From positions 372,001-436,000 of the forward strand of contig NZ_JACHXL010000001.1 of assembly GCF_014192115.1 (NCBI RefSeq): 64,000 nt of DNA, written 5' to 3'. How positions within the stretch are numbered: the first letter of the stretch is position 1; every line of letters starts with the position of its first letter. This document shows positions 17,677 to 26,794 of the stretch, in pieces. The DNA is from Psychrobacter luti (GTDB lineage: Bacteria > Pseudomonadota > Gammaproteobacteria > Pseudomonadales > Moraxellaceae). The notes under the pieces were generated by a model, which was not told the origin of the DNA, did not search any database, and worked only from the letters and a program-made list of their open reading frames with translations. Both the position numbers and the translations under genes were made by a program.

Positions 17677-18309
17677 CTACAGGTGTAAATGAATAACTTT
17701 ACCGTTTGCAGCCTCAGCATCGCTATTATCGTGCGTGACCATGATAGCGGGGAGTTTATGAGTGCGAATTTGCTCAAATACCAATTGCCGCGTATCTACT
17801 CGAAGTTGGGTATCTAACTTGCTAAAAGGCTCATCGAGTAGTATCGCTTTTGGCTCGCTGAGCAAGGTGCGCAGGAGCGCTACTCGTGCTTGTTGTCCAC
17901 CCGATAAATTATCAGGATGGCGACTTCCCATGCCTGCTAATCCCACTTGTGCCAGCGCCTGTTCTATTTTTTCACTACGTTGCTTTCTATCACTTTTAGG
18001 CATCGCAAACGCAATATTACCCGCGACCGATAAATGTGAGAACAGTAGGGCATCTTGATACAGTACTCCAATATGGCGCAGGTGCGTCGGCAGATGGCTT
18101 ACATTTTTATTATTTAACCAAACCTCACCAGTAGCGGTGAAACCGTTTGGTAGGGTACCTGTTAGCCAGTTCAATAAGCTCGATTTACCACTGCCAGATG
18201 GCCCCATGACAGTCAGTATTTCACCACCAGCAATATGCTCATCTAGGCTGAGTAGTAGCGTACCTTGTCGATATAACTGTAAGTTTTTTATCTGTAAAGA
18301 TGATTGCAT
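17677..18309 (-). CDS. ynjD: ABC transporter ATP-binding protein (YnjD-like)
   Basis: A 210-residue ATPase. Walker A is GPSGSGKS at residues 36-43, the ABC signature is LSGGQQARVALLR, Walker B is AILLDEP and the switch His is in IMVTHDNSDA. The open frame extends to a GTG at 18351, but the ATG at 18309 has AAGGG upstream and brings the length to that of E. coli YnjD. It energises the YnjC permease encoded just upstream. The family resembles thiamine and iron(III) importers. The transported substrate has not been established for YnjBCD. Confidence 0.9.
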   Translation of the reverse strand: MQSSLQIKNLQLYRQGTLLLSLDEHIAGGEILTVMGPSGSGKSSLLNWLTGTLPNGFTATGEVWLNNKNVSHLPTHLRHIGVLYQDALLFSHLSVAGNIAFAMPKSDRKQRSEKIEQALAQVGLAGMGSRHPDNLSGGQQARVALLRTLLSEPKAILLDEPFSKLDTQLRVDTRQLVFEQIRTHKLPAIMVTHDNSDAEAANGKVIHLHL

Positions 18310-18426
18310 CAAGGACCCTTTATGTACGTTTTTAACAACTGATATTTTCACAGCTACCTGACTCTTAACTAAATATGGACGAACGTAGGCTGTTTCTTTA
18401 AAGTGGAGCGCTTATAGATATTATTT

Positions 18427-20187
18427 CTAACGAGTGCTACTTTTAAAGAAATACTTCGGCAATACCCATGCCAATATAAAGCCAATTAACGGTAACACCA
18501 TTTGGATGATGGCATACACCGCACTGGTGCGCCTACTGGCACCATTTGCAAGAGTCACCGCTTCGGTGGTGATGGTGGCGATTCGTCCGCCGCCTGCCAA
18601 TAACGTCGGCAAATATTGACCAAAGCTAATGGCTAAACCAAGGGCAATGGCAATTAACAGTGGCGCAAACAGTTGTGGTAATTTGACTTGCAAAAATACT
18701 TTAGCAGGGGTTGCGCCAAGACTGGCAGCGACATGAGCAAAACGAGGGTCTAGACGCCGATAGCTACTGGCAAGTGATAAAAACACATAGGGCAGCACAA
18801 AGAGCAGATGCGTAAACGCCACATTCAAAAATGCCGCGTGGTTATTCACCAACTGCTGTAGCCAAACTAAACCAAATAAAAAAGCAATACTGGGCACTAA
18901 TAGCGGCAAATAGATAATTAAACTGGTAAAAGTTGAGAGTGGTTTTTTACTTAATTGTTCAGCTTCCAAACATAATAAAGTCAGCACGATGGCGAATAGG
19001 GTACTCACGATACCGATCGTAATGGTATTAAATAATGGCGTACTCATTTGCGTAAAGGCGCTTTGAAAATGTAATAACACCAACTGCTCTGGCAATACAG
19101 CTGGGAAACGCCAAAAACCAGCTACTGACCACATGACCAGACCAACGAGCGCCAGCAAGATAAAGCCAATCACCACAGTGGTCAACGCTACGGTGATTTT
19201 TTGCCATAGTGAATCTGCATAGTTGCGTTTGCCATTGAGCAACATGCCATTAAAGCAAGTTTTTATCGCTCTCTCAGCACCAAGCCACAAGGCGATTAAG
19301 CCACCCGTCAACGCCAGCTGTAATAACGCGCCCGCCGAGGCTTTTATACGTAAGTTTAAATCCACATCGTTAAACCACTGCATGATAGTGACTGCCAGTG
19401 TAGGTGGCGTGTTTGGACCCAATATCAATGGCATTTCTACGCTGGCACTGGCATAGGCAAGCACGGCTAAGATAGGCAAACGTAAAAAAGGATAGAGGAT
19501 TGGGAGTACGGCTTTAAAAAAGGCAGTGAAGGGATAATAGTCGAGATTTAGCGCAACTTTATACTGCTGGCGTAACTTTTTACCAAGCTCTGGTTGTGCC
19601 AAAGCGCCTAGTGCCATGAGTAATAAAAACGGCAGCTCCTTCAACGTCAAACCTAAAATGATACTGATACCGTAGGGATCATGTGGAAACATACCGCCTG
19701 GCGCCAAATCCCAGCCACTAAGCCACGGTGAAATAAGGCGTGAAAACATACCAGAAGGCGCAATTAAAAAACCAACCGCAATGGCTGCCGCTGCATGAGG
19801 AATGACCAAGATTGGGCTCAGCAGACGCTCAATACGCGTTAGCCAAACACTATTAAAAAATGCCGCCAATATCATTAAGGTCATGACAAAAGCGAACAGC
19901 GTACTTATCAATCCAATAGCGATGCTTAACGCTACCATTTGGGTAAGACCGGGCGTCTGCCAAAGATCTTTAAAGCCTTGTAGACTAACGGTCGTTTTCT
20001 CAAGTGCGGGCACCCAGCTAAAGGCAGGTAACAGCACGCTGAGCAAACCACCGAGTACGGGTAATATTAGCAGTAGCAGCAAAAATTTCAGACTTAAAGA
20101 TACAATGCGCGTAAATAGGTCTGTTTGATAGGGCGTTGTCGTTCCAGTGTTTGTATCAGCCGTTTTATTATTAGAACCTTCACTCAT
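18427..20187 (-). CDS. ynjC: ABC transporter permease, fused double domain (YnjC-like)
   Basis: A 586-residue inner-membrane permease with about twelve membrane segments. Two copies of the binding-protein-dependent transport domain are fused, as in ThiP and FbpB; the second ends with the EAA-like loop ASLGATPAKVFLQVKLPQLFAP. The start codon overlaps the ynjB stop (ATGA), showing translational coupling. It forms the channel of the YnjBCD importer. It is somewhat longer than the E. coli protein (about 510), the extra being spread over the Thr/Asn-rich N-terminus and loops. Confidence 0.9.
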   Translation of the reverse strand: MSEGSNNKTADTNTGTTTPYQTDLFTRIVSLSLKFLLLLLILPVLGGLLSVLLPAFSWVPALEKTTVSLQGFKDLWQTPGLTQMVALSIAIGLISTLFAFVMTLMILAAFFNSVWLTRIERLLSPILVIPHAAAAIAVGFLIAPSGMFSRLISPWLSGWDLAPGGMFPHDPYGISIILGLTLKELPFLLLMALGALAQPELGKKLRQQYKVALNLDYYPFTAFFKAVLPILYPFLRLPILAVLAYASASVEMPLILGPNTPPTLAVTIMQWFNDVDLNLRIKASAGALLQLALTGGLIALWLGAERAIKTCFNGMLLNGKRNYADSLWQKITVALTTVVIGFILLALVGLVMWSVAGFWRFPAVLPEQLVLLHFQSAFTQMSTPLFNTITIGIVSTLFAIVLTLLCLEAEQLSKKPLSTFTSLIIYLPLLVPSIAFLFGLVWLQQLVNNHAAFLNVAFTHLLFVLPYVFLSLASSYRRLDPRFAHVAASLGATPAKVFLQVKLPQLFAPLLIAIALGLAISFGQYLPTLLAGGGRIATITTEAVTLANGASRRTSAVYAIIQMVLPLIGFILAWVLPKYFFKSSTR

Positions 20188-21491
20188 GGGCTGACCCCAT
20201 AACGCGCCTGCCAGCCTTGCATAATGGCATCAACCCAGCTCGGATGTGGTTCATTCACGGTACGTTTTATAGCGTCAACAGGTAGTGCGCTCGGATGTGG
20301 CTTGTTAGTCTTGAATAGAGCTCGTTGTTCAGGATTGAGCGTCGATTGGACGAGTACAGTTTTATCCCCCCACACAGAGGAGGTTTGCTTTTTAGCCTGT
20401 GCTTCTGGGCTCATCAAAAAGTTTGCGACTAGCTGTGCAGCTTGTGGATGACTGGCATTATAAGGAATGGCCACAAAATGGGTATTACTCAAACTGCCAT
20501 CGCTCATCGCATAGCTACGAATGCTCTCGGGTAAATCATAACGCTGCACTGCCGCAGGCACTTCTGGCGCGGAAAAGCTAAAAGCTAAGCTAAGCTCGGT
20601 ATCATCAACCAAGCGCCGCATGTGCGCGCCCGTTTGCACAAATTGCTCACCCTTACGCCATAGGGTAGGATGCAAGTCATCTAAAAATTTCCATAAAGGA
20701 GCTAGTACCATCTCTGTATTTTGCTCAGTGGCAGGCAGGTTGAGCTGTGCTTTGATATTTTTTCCTGTTGTAGCATCCTGCTTTTCGTGCAGCATAACCA
20801 AGGCATATTTTAAGAAGCTCATGCCCAAAAAGTCAGGTGGTTTTGGGTAGCTAAAACGTCCCGGGTTTTGCGCTGTCCAATTGATGAGCTCATTCAAGGT
20901 GGTTGGTGGCTTATTCGTCGATAAACTGTCGTAATAAAAAGTCAGCGAGGCTTGACCCCATGGTGCTTCCATACCATTAGTTGGTACGCCAAAATCAAAG
21001 TTAACGGCAGGATTGTTGTCTGGATCGGTAAGCGCAAAGTTAGGCAGCTTGTTCGCCCATTGTTTCAGTAATAATGAGTTCTCGCTCATGGTGGCAAAGT
21101 TAGCGCCATTTATCCAGACGAGATCAACGCTGCCTTCCTCATTATTGTTGGCGGATTTTTCTGCGAGTACACGACTAACGGCTTCACTGGTGTCGCTCAA
21201 TTTGACATGAACCAAGTTGATATTATATTTATCATCGACTTGCTTGGCTGCCCACTGTAGATAGGCGTTGATTTGCGGATCACCACCCCAGGCATAAAAG
21301 TAAACGTCTTGATTGCTACCTTGCGCCTCTATTTGCTGCCAAGATGATAAATTTTGATTAAAGTTACCGGTAGTGGGTGATGCAGTGCTTGCTGATATAC
21401 CAATACAAACGCTAAACACCATAGCATAGGCGCTATATCGCGTGAGATATTTTAGTGTTGGCAAATCTGGTAGAGATTTAATAACGTACAT
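20184..21491 (-). CDS. ynjB: ABC transporter substrate-binding protein (YnjB-like)
   Basis: A 435-residue periplasmic binding protein with an N-terminal hydrophobic export signal (about residues 20-38). Family-type segments are DVYFYAWGGDPQINAYLQWAA, VDLVWINGANFATM and GVPTNGMEAPWGQA. The C-terminus has NPEQRALFKTNKPHPSALP. It is the first gene of the ynjB-ynjC-ynjD-ynjF minus-strand operon and overlaps ynjC by four bases. By analogy with E. coli YnjB it delivers an unknown solute to YnjCD. Confidence 0.9.
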   Translation of the reverse strand: MYVIKSLPDLPTLKYLTRYSAYAMVFSVCIGISASTASPTTGNFNQNLSSWQQIEAQGSNQDVYFYAWGGDPQINAYLQWAAKQVDDKYNINLVHVKLSDTSEAVSRVLAEKSANNNEEGSVDLVWINGANFATMSENSLLLKQWANKLPNFALTDPDNNPAVNFDFGVPTNGMEAPWGQASLTFYYDSLSTNKPPTTLNELINWTAQNPGRFSYPKPPDFLGMSFLKYALVMLHEKQDATTGKNIKAQLNLPATEQNTEMVLAPLWKFLDDLHPTLWRKGEQFVQTGAHMRRLVDDTELSLAFSFSAPEVPAAVQRYDLPESIRSYAMSDGSLSNTHFVAIPYNASHPQAAQLVANFLMSPEAQAKKQTSSVWGDKTVLVQSTLNPEQRALFKTNKPHPSALPVDAIKRTVNEPHPSWVDAIMQGWQARYGVSP

Positions 21492-21679
21492 TTAAGTTTC
21501 CGTTATGGTGATATAGTCAGTTGAAAATAAAACTGTTATATAAATTTAAACGCGCTACTGGTATAAATTTTACTAGCGTGCTGCGTTCCCAGAGGCTGCG
21601 CAAAACTAATCCCAGTAGCGCTATGTTCTTTTTAGAGTACATCGACTATATATTTTCAGCGCAGTTGATAAAAATTCAA

Positions 21680-23866
21680 CTAACCTCGACGCCATGTATG
21701 ATATTTATCAAGCAAGTTTAATACCGTTTCAGGCGCATGATTGCGCTTCCATTCACCAGCCGCGTATTTATTGCCTTCTGCCCATGTGGGGTACATATGA
21801 ATGGTGCCGAGTATTTTATTCAGTCCTAAGCCATGTTTCATTGCCAGTATAAACTCCGGCATGATGTCTCCAGCATGCTCAGCGACGATGGTCACGCCAA
21901 GTATTTTATCTTTGCCTTTAGGGGTAATGACTTTGATAAAGCCATCGTTGGCGCTTTCCGTCACCGCACGGTCTAAATCTTTAAAGTCGTAGCGGGTAAT
22001 CTCAAAGTCGATGCCTTTTTCAATAGCCTCTTGCTCATTTAAGCCAACGCGTGCGACTTCTGGATCAATAAAAGTCGTCCACGGAATCACGCGGTAATCT
22101 ACTTTAAACTTCTTTAGATGTCCAAACAAACCATTTACGGCTGCATACCATGCCTGATGAGAGGCCACGTGAGTAAATTGATAAGGGCCAACGACATCAC
22201 CAGCCGCGTAGATATTGGGATAGAGGGTTTCTAGATAGTCATCGGTCTCGATGGTACGTTCAGTTTCGATTCCTAAAGCTTCAAGGCCATAGCCCTCTAA
22301 ACGCGCACTACGTCCAACGGCACAAAGCAATTCGTCATATTCAATAGCGATTTCTTGCTTATCTATACCGCTTTTTTTAACTGTACTGTCGCCTTGCGCT
22401 TCAACGATAATGAACTTTTTACCATCGCGAGCTTCACAGCGAATCGCTTGATGCACGGTTAAGACATTCACGCCACTCTCGAAGAGTACTTTCTGTGCAA
22501 ATTCAGAGACTTCCACGTCTTCTTTTTTCATAAGACGCGTGCCTCTCTCGATCTGGGTCACATTAGAGCCTAAACGGGCAAAAGCTTGCGCCAGCTCAGA
22601 GCCGATAGGACCGCCGCCAAGTACGACCAGCTTTTTCGGCGCTTCTTCTAACTCGGTAAATTTATTCCATATAGTATCGCTGGTCACGTAGCCGGTCTCT
22701 TCCAAACCCGGCAAGTCTGGGACAAATGGACGCGCGCCAGTAGCGATAACAATTGAGCGTGCGGTTAGTCTTTGCGTGCCACCATCGTTTAGCGCAATCT
22801 CTACCGTCCACGGATCGATGAATTTAGCATAGCCTTTTAACACTTCGACACCCAAGTCCGTATAACGCTCGACGCTATCATTTGGGGCGATATCAGCGAT
22901 AACTTTATGAATACGGCTCATGACGTTTTTGAATGAGAACTCTGGTGATGTATTTTCTAAGCCGTAACGCTCACCATGGCGCATCTGTTCTGCGACTTTC
23001 GCGCTTTTAATCAGAGCTTTACTGGGTACACAGCCATAGTTTAAGCAGTCGCCACCCATCTCACCCGCTTCGATTAATGTCACTTTTGCTCGGACGGTCG
23101 CCGCGATATAGCTGGTGACTAGCCCGCCAGCACCAGCGCCAATCACGATCATATTACGGTCGAATTTTTTAGGTTTGGTATAGTTTTTATAGACGCGGCG
23201 TTTTTTTAGCATATTTAATATCCCTTTTGCGATTAATGGGAACAACCCTAATAACGCAAATGAGACAATCAAATTAAACGATAAAATCCCTGATAAGCTG
23301 TCAATTTGCGCCAGTTGCGTACCAGCATTAACGAATACAAAAGTACCTGCGAGCATGCCGATTTGGCTGACCCAGTAGAATGTCCTCGCTTTAATTGCGG
23401 TCACACCCATCAATAGATTGATCAAAAAGAACGGAAATATCGGCACTAAACGCAGGGTAAATAAGTAAAAACCGCCTTCTTTCTCAACGCCAGCATCAAT
23501 GGCTGCTAAGCGTTCAGGAAAGCGCTGCTTAATCGTATCACGCAGTAAATAACGGGAGGTTAAAAAGGCGAGTGTTGCGCCAATACTGGAGGCAAAGGAG
23601 GCGACTAGTAAGCCTTGCCATAAACCAAATAACGCTCCAGCTGCCAAGGTCAAAATAGCAGCTCCCGGTAAGGATAGGGCGGTGACTAATATATAGATTA
23701 AAAAGAAGCCACCAATGACCAGCCAAGGAGCCTGCTCTTTGTATTGGTCGAACTGATTCATCGAGCCTTTTAAACCCTCAAGGGTTAATAATTCGTTGAG
23801 GTCGAAGTAAAAAAAGCTTGCCGCTAATACCAATATTAACAGTATTAAAAATATTCTTTTAATCAT
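21680..23866 (-). CDS. TVP38/DedA-like membrane domain fused to FAD disulfide oxidoreductase
   Basis: A 728-residue two-part protein. Residues 1-225 form a TVP38/TMEM64 (SNARE-associated) membrane domain with about six hydrophobic stretches and ALSLPGAAILTLAAGALFG. From about 238 a mercuric-reductase/dihydrolipoamide-dehydrogenase-like flavoprotein begins with MIVIGAGAGG. The redox pair Cys274/Cys279 lies in GGDCLNYGCVPSK. The NAD(P)H motif GGGPIGSELAQAFARLG and a C-terminal dimerisation domain with HMYPTWAEGN follow. The C-terminal Cys pair of true mercuric reductase is absent. The open frame reaches a TTG at 23902; the ATG at 23866 is preferred. The fusion tethers a disulfide reductase to the membrane; the substrate is unknown. 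Confidence 0.88.
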   Translation of the reverse strand: MIKRIFLILLILVLAASFFYFDLNELLTLEGLKGSMNQFDQYKEQAPWLVIGGFFLIYILVTALSLPGAAILTLAAGALFGLWQGLLVASFASSIGATLAFLTSRYLLRDTIKQRFPERLAAIDAGVEKEGGFYLFTLRLVPIFPFFLINLLMGVTAIKARTFYWVSQIGMLAGTFVFVNAGTQLAQIDSLSGILSFNLIVSFALLGLFPLIAKGILNMLKKRRVYKNYTKPKKFDRNMIVIGAGAGGLVTSYIAATVRAKVTLIEAGEMGGDCLNYGCVPSKALIKSAKVAEQMRHGERYGLENTSPEFSFKNVMSRIHKVIADIAPNDSVERYTDLGVEVLKGYAKFIDPWTVEIALNDGGTQRLTARSIVIATGARPFVPDLPGLEETGYVTSDTIWNKFTELEEAPKKLVVLGGGPIGSELAQAFARLGSNVTQIERGTRLMKKEDVEVSEFAQKVLFESGVNVLTVHQAIRCEARDGKKFIIVEAQGDSTVKKSGIDKQEIAIEYDELLCAVGRSARLEGYGLEALGIETERTIETDDYLETLYPNIYAAGDVVGPYQFTHVASHQAWYAAVNGLFGHLKKFKVDYRVIPWTTFIDPEVARVGLNEQEAIEKGIDFEITRYDFKDLDRAVTESANDGFIKVITPKGKDKILGVTIVAEHAGDIMPEFILAMKHGLGLNKILGTIHMYPTWAEGNKYAAGEWKRNHAPETVLNLLDKYHTWRRG

Positions 23867-24091
23867 GAAATGTCCGGCTAAATAGTGGGGCAAAGAGTGC
23901 AATGGATAGAATCTAAAAAGTATTATTTATAAGCATCTATAAATGTCATTAGTCTTACTATAATCTACTTTTTCGTTATTGGTGGTTATATATTACTTTT
24001 TAGTTATATAGATAGGCGCCATATTGATGAGATTGATTACTAGATTTTTTAAGCTGAGAAAGATTAGTGCTGAGTCCAAATCTTGTTTTAA

Positions 24092-24109
24092 ATTGAGCGG
24101 TTGCTCAAT
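24092..24109. promoter_or_regulatory. Operator-like dyad 1 (TetR style)
   Basis: ATTGAGCGGTTGCTCAAT has perfect seven-base arms around a four-base centre. It lies in the divergent gap between the TVP38-flavoprotein and sensor-kinase genes, and a near-identical second copy lies 68 bases away. Confidence 0.65.
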
Positions 24110-24159
24110 TACTGCTGTAAGAACCCCGCCAAATAGTTCATTTATGAATTGTAATATTT

Positions 24160-24177
24160 TTTGAGTGATTGTTCAAA
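24160..24177. promoter_or_regulatory. Operator-like dyad 2 (TetR style)
   Basis: TTTGAGTGATTGTTCAAA aligns with dyad 1 on the shared pattern TTGAGyGrTTGyTCAA. A smaller dyad TTCAT-TT-ATGAA lies between the two copies. Paired sites suggest cooperative binding by a regulator not encoded next door. Confidence 0.6.
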
Positions 24178-24403
24178 TTATTATGATGTTTTTATGATGC
24201 TAATAGCATGTGAGCGTTAGATATCGCTGCCGCAAATAACGAGACAATGGCAAACATAAGGTCAAACACGATTTTTGTCATCATATTGTCATAACGTCAT
24301 CGTATCCTTGAGCTCATTATAAATAGCGGTGGCGTCACACTCATATCTTTAGTCATTCAATGACTTATCGATGATAGTTAGCGCATAGATATTAGGTGTG
24401 TTT

Positions 24404-26761
24404 ATGAAGGTTGTTGGTCGGTTTGGTAGTATTTCCACCCGTATATTGATTATCTTAACATTGGCTTTTGTGCTTATTATTTTGCTTGTGTATTGGGTCA
24501 TCGAAACCCAAGCTAAGCCACGCATATTGGAGATGACTTCAGAGACAGTGGTTGAAACGGGTAATGAAGCCATTAACAGTATTATGGCAAGTATCAATCA
24601 TGTCGATGGACTGGCGAAAGCCACCAGTACGATGGCGGGCGGCTTGCCAAAACAAGATGCCCTTTATAAAGAAACCTTTGGCAATCTCATGCAACAAACG
24701 GATCAACGCATTGTAGGCGGCGGCGTATGGTTTGACCCCAATATGTACGCTCAGGGCCGAGAGCGCCAGTCGTTTGTATGGGCACGTGATGAGTCAGGCA
24801 GCATGCAGCCATTAGAGCGTTACAATCAAGCGCGCCAAACTCCGAATCCCTATTATCGTGATTGGTGGTACATTCCTGCAATGTACGCGCGTCATGACCA
24901 TTGTGTCTGGAGCCGTGCCTATGTCGATCCAGTGAGTAATCAGCCGATGATGACTTGCGCCAAGGCTTTGTATGACAGCCGCAATCAAGCTTTTGATGGG
25001 GTTGTAAGTTTCAATCTGCTACTCGATAACCTCGGCGAGGCAATGGAAAAGTGGCAAGATAAGCTCGGTGGTTATGTCTTTTTAGTGGATCTAGACAATC
25101 GGTTTTTGACCTTTCCAGATCAGTCGATGGTCATGCACGCAACTGAAGATAGCGGTCAGGGCGAGGTCGTAACGGCGCGTCAGTTGGCTGAGAGCAACCC
25201 TAGCTTTGCCCCTATTGCGGACAGTCTAGATAGCATTAATCAGACACTGATAGATGAGGCAGTAACTAAAGATGAAAGCCGCTATACGCTGGCTGCTCGT
25301 AGTATTCTAAGTACGACCAATCTAAATAAAATCAGTGAGCAAGAGTCCAGGTTGCTCTCAGCATTATTGCTGCTAAATATTGACCAAACGTTTAATTTAG
25401 TAAACAGTCATTTGGTAGATACCATCGCTGTGCCCAATGACTTTGTGTTGCAGCAGCACGCCACCGCCTTCGTTTTCCGCATGCCGTTTACGTATTGGAA
25501 GATGGTCATCGTCAAGCCTGATAATGACCTAATGAGCGTGGCAAATGCCCTGTCTAATAAACTGATTCAAGCCATGCTGTTGGGCTTCATTCCTATCTTG
25601 TTGTTGACCGCATGGGTATTTCGTCGCTACTTTACGCGGCCGCTAAAGCACATGGCACAGTCAGTGGCTGACATGGGGGTGTTAATTGAGCAAAAAAAAT
25701 ATCAACAATTAAGCGCGCACAAACTTCCTCATTCAAATGTCAGTGAGATTCAAATTATTAGTGAGCAGACCAATCAGCTGATTGATCGCGTCGTCGAGAA
25801 TGAAGGCGCACTTGCTGAAATCAATGTGCATCTAGAAAAGCAAGTCGCCGCCCGCACGCAAGACTTACAGCAAGCCATGGATGAGTTAAAAGCCTCGCAA
25901 GTGCATCTGGTGCGCTCCGAAAAAATGGCAACGCTTGGCCAAATGGTGGCAGGTGTGGCGCATGAGGTCAACACGCCGCTGGGCTATGTGCGTAGTAACA
26001 TGGAATTGGTCGGCGATAATCTTATACGTTTTGATGAGTTGCTACAGCATACCGACCAATTACTGCAGGCCTTAAAAGCGACAACCATTAATCAAGAACA
26101 AGTCGAGCAACTGATAGAGCAAACCTTACAATGTTGCGAGGAGATTAAAGAAGATGAGGTCAGTGAAGACTTGGCTGAGTTGATTAAAGATGGACTTTAT
26201 GGCGTTGATCAGATTGCAGAGCTGGTAGTCAGCTTGCGTGACTTTTCTCGAATTGATGAATCTAAGGTAAAGGATGTCGATATCAATGATTGCATCAATA
26301 CCTCACTGATTATGGCGCGCAATAACTTAAAAACTCTAGCCGTCAAAACCAATCTAGCCGAGCTGCCGCCGATTCAATGTAATCCTTCACAAATCAACCA
26401 AGTATTATTAAACCTGTTTAATAATGCCGCCCAAGCTATGCCGATTGATCACAAAGGGATATTGCAAATCAGCTCATCTGTCGATAAGGCGCAGCAGCAC
26501 ATTGTCGTGAGTGTCAAAGACAATGGCGTCGGTATCCAAGAAAATACGCTGGCGAAGATTTTTGAACCGTTTTTTACCACTAAAAAAGCAGGCGATGGCA
26601 CAGGACTGGGATTGGCCATTACGGCACAAATCATCGAGCAACATGGTGGATACATCGAGGTTAGCTCAATCGTCGGCGCGGGCACGACGTTTACCATTAA
26701 GTTGCCGATTCAGTCTATTGTTCATGAATCTAAACCTTCACTAGCCTTATTTGAAAGTTGA
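24404..26761 (+). CDS. Membrane sensor histidine kinase with periplasmic Cache-type sensor
   Basis: A 785-residue kinase. An N-terminal membrane helix (about 12-32) is followed by a long periplasmic region to about residue 385 that looks like a double Cache sensor (GGGVWFDPNMYAQG, NPYYRDWWYIPAM, FDGVVSFNLLLDNLG). A second helix, a linker coiled coil and the dimerisation/phosphoacceptor region follow, with His520 in GVAHEVNTPLGYV. The ATPase domain has NLFNNAAQAM, DNGVGI and GTGLGLAI. The open frame begins with a GTG at 24398; the ATG at 24404 has TTAGG seven bases upstream. It is probably co-transcribed with the two-receiver response regulator 33 bases downstream. The Cache architecture points to a small-molecule signal. 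Confidence 0.92.
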   Translation: MKVVGRFGSISTRILIILTLAFVLIILLVYWVIETQAKPRILEMTSETVVETGNEAINSIMASINHVDGLAKATSTMAGGLPKQDALYKETFGNLMQQTDQRIVGGGVWFDPNMYAQGRERQSFVWARDESGSMQPLERYNQARQTPNPYYRDWWYIPAMYARHDHCVWSRAYVDPVSNQPMMTCAKALYDSRNQAFDGVVSFNLLLDNLGEAMEKWQDKLGGYVFLVDLDNRFLTFPDQSMVMHATEDSGQGEVVTARQLAESNPSFAPIADSLDSINQTLIDEAVTKDESRYTLAARSILSTTNLNKISEQESRLLSALLLLNIDQTFNLVNSHLVDTIAVPNDFVLQQHATAFVFRMPFTYWKMVIVKPDNDLMSVANALSNKLIQAMLLGFIPILLLTAWVFRRYFTRPLKHMAQSVADMGVLIEQKKYQQLSAHKLPHSNVSEIQIISEQTNQLIDRVVENEGALAEINVHLEKQVAARTQDLQQAMDELKASQVHLVRSEKMATLGQMVAGVAHEVNTPLGYVRSNMELVGDNLIRFDELLQHTDQLLQALKATTINQEQVEQLIEQTLQCCEEIKEDEVSEDLAELIKDGLYGVDQIAELVVSLRDFSRIDESKVKDVDINDCINTSLIMARNNLKTLAVKTNLAELPPIQCNPSQINQVLLNLFNNAAQAMPIDHKGILQISSSVDKAQQHIVVSVKDNGVGIQENTLAKIFEPFFTTKKAGDGTGLGLAITAQIIEQHGGYIEVSSIVGAGTTFTIKLPIQSIVHESKPSLALFES

Positions 26762-26794
26762 GAGGCTTTCAATCACTTATTTAAAGAGAGCGTC

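Noticed and set aside
21521..21721. A 66-codon plus-strand frame between ynjB and the TVP38 fusion
   Set aside because: It has no ribosome site, runs into the end of the neighbouring gene and has no recognisable sequence.
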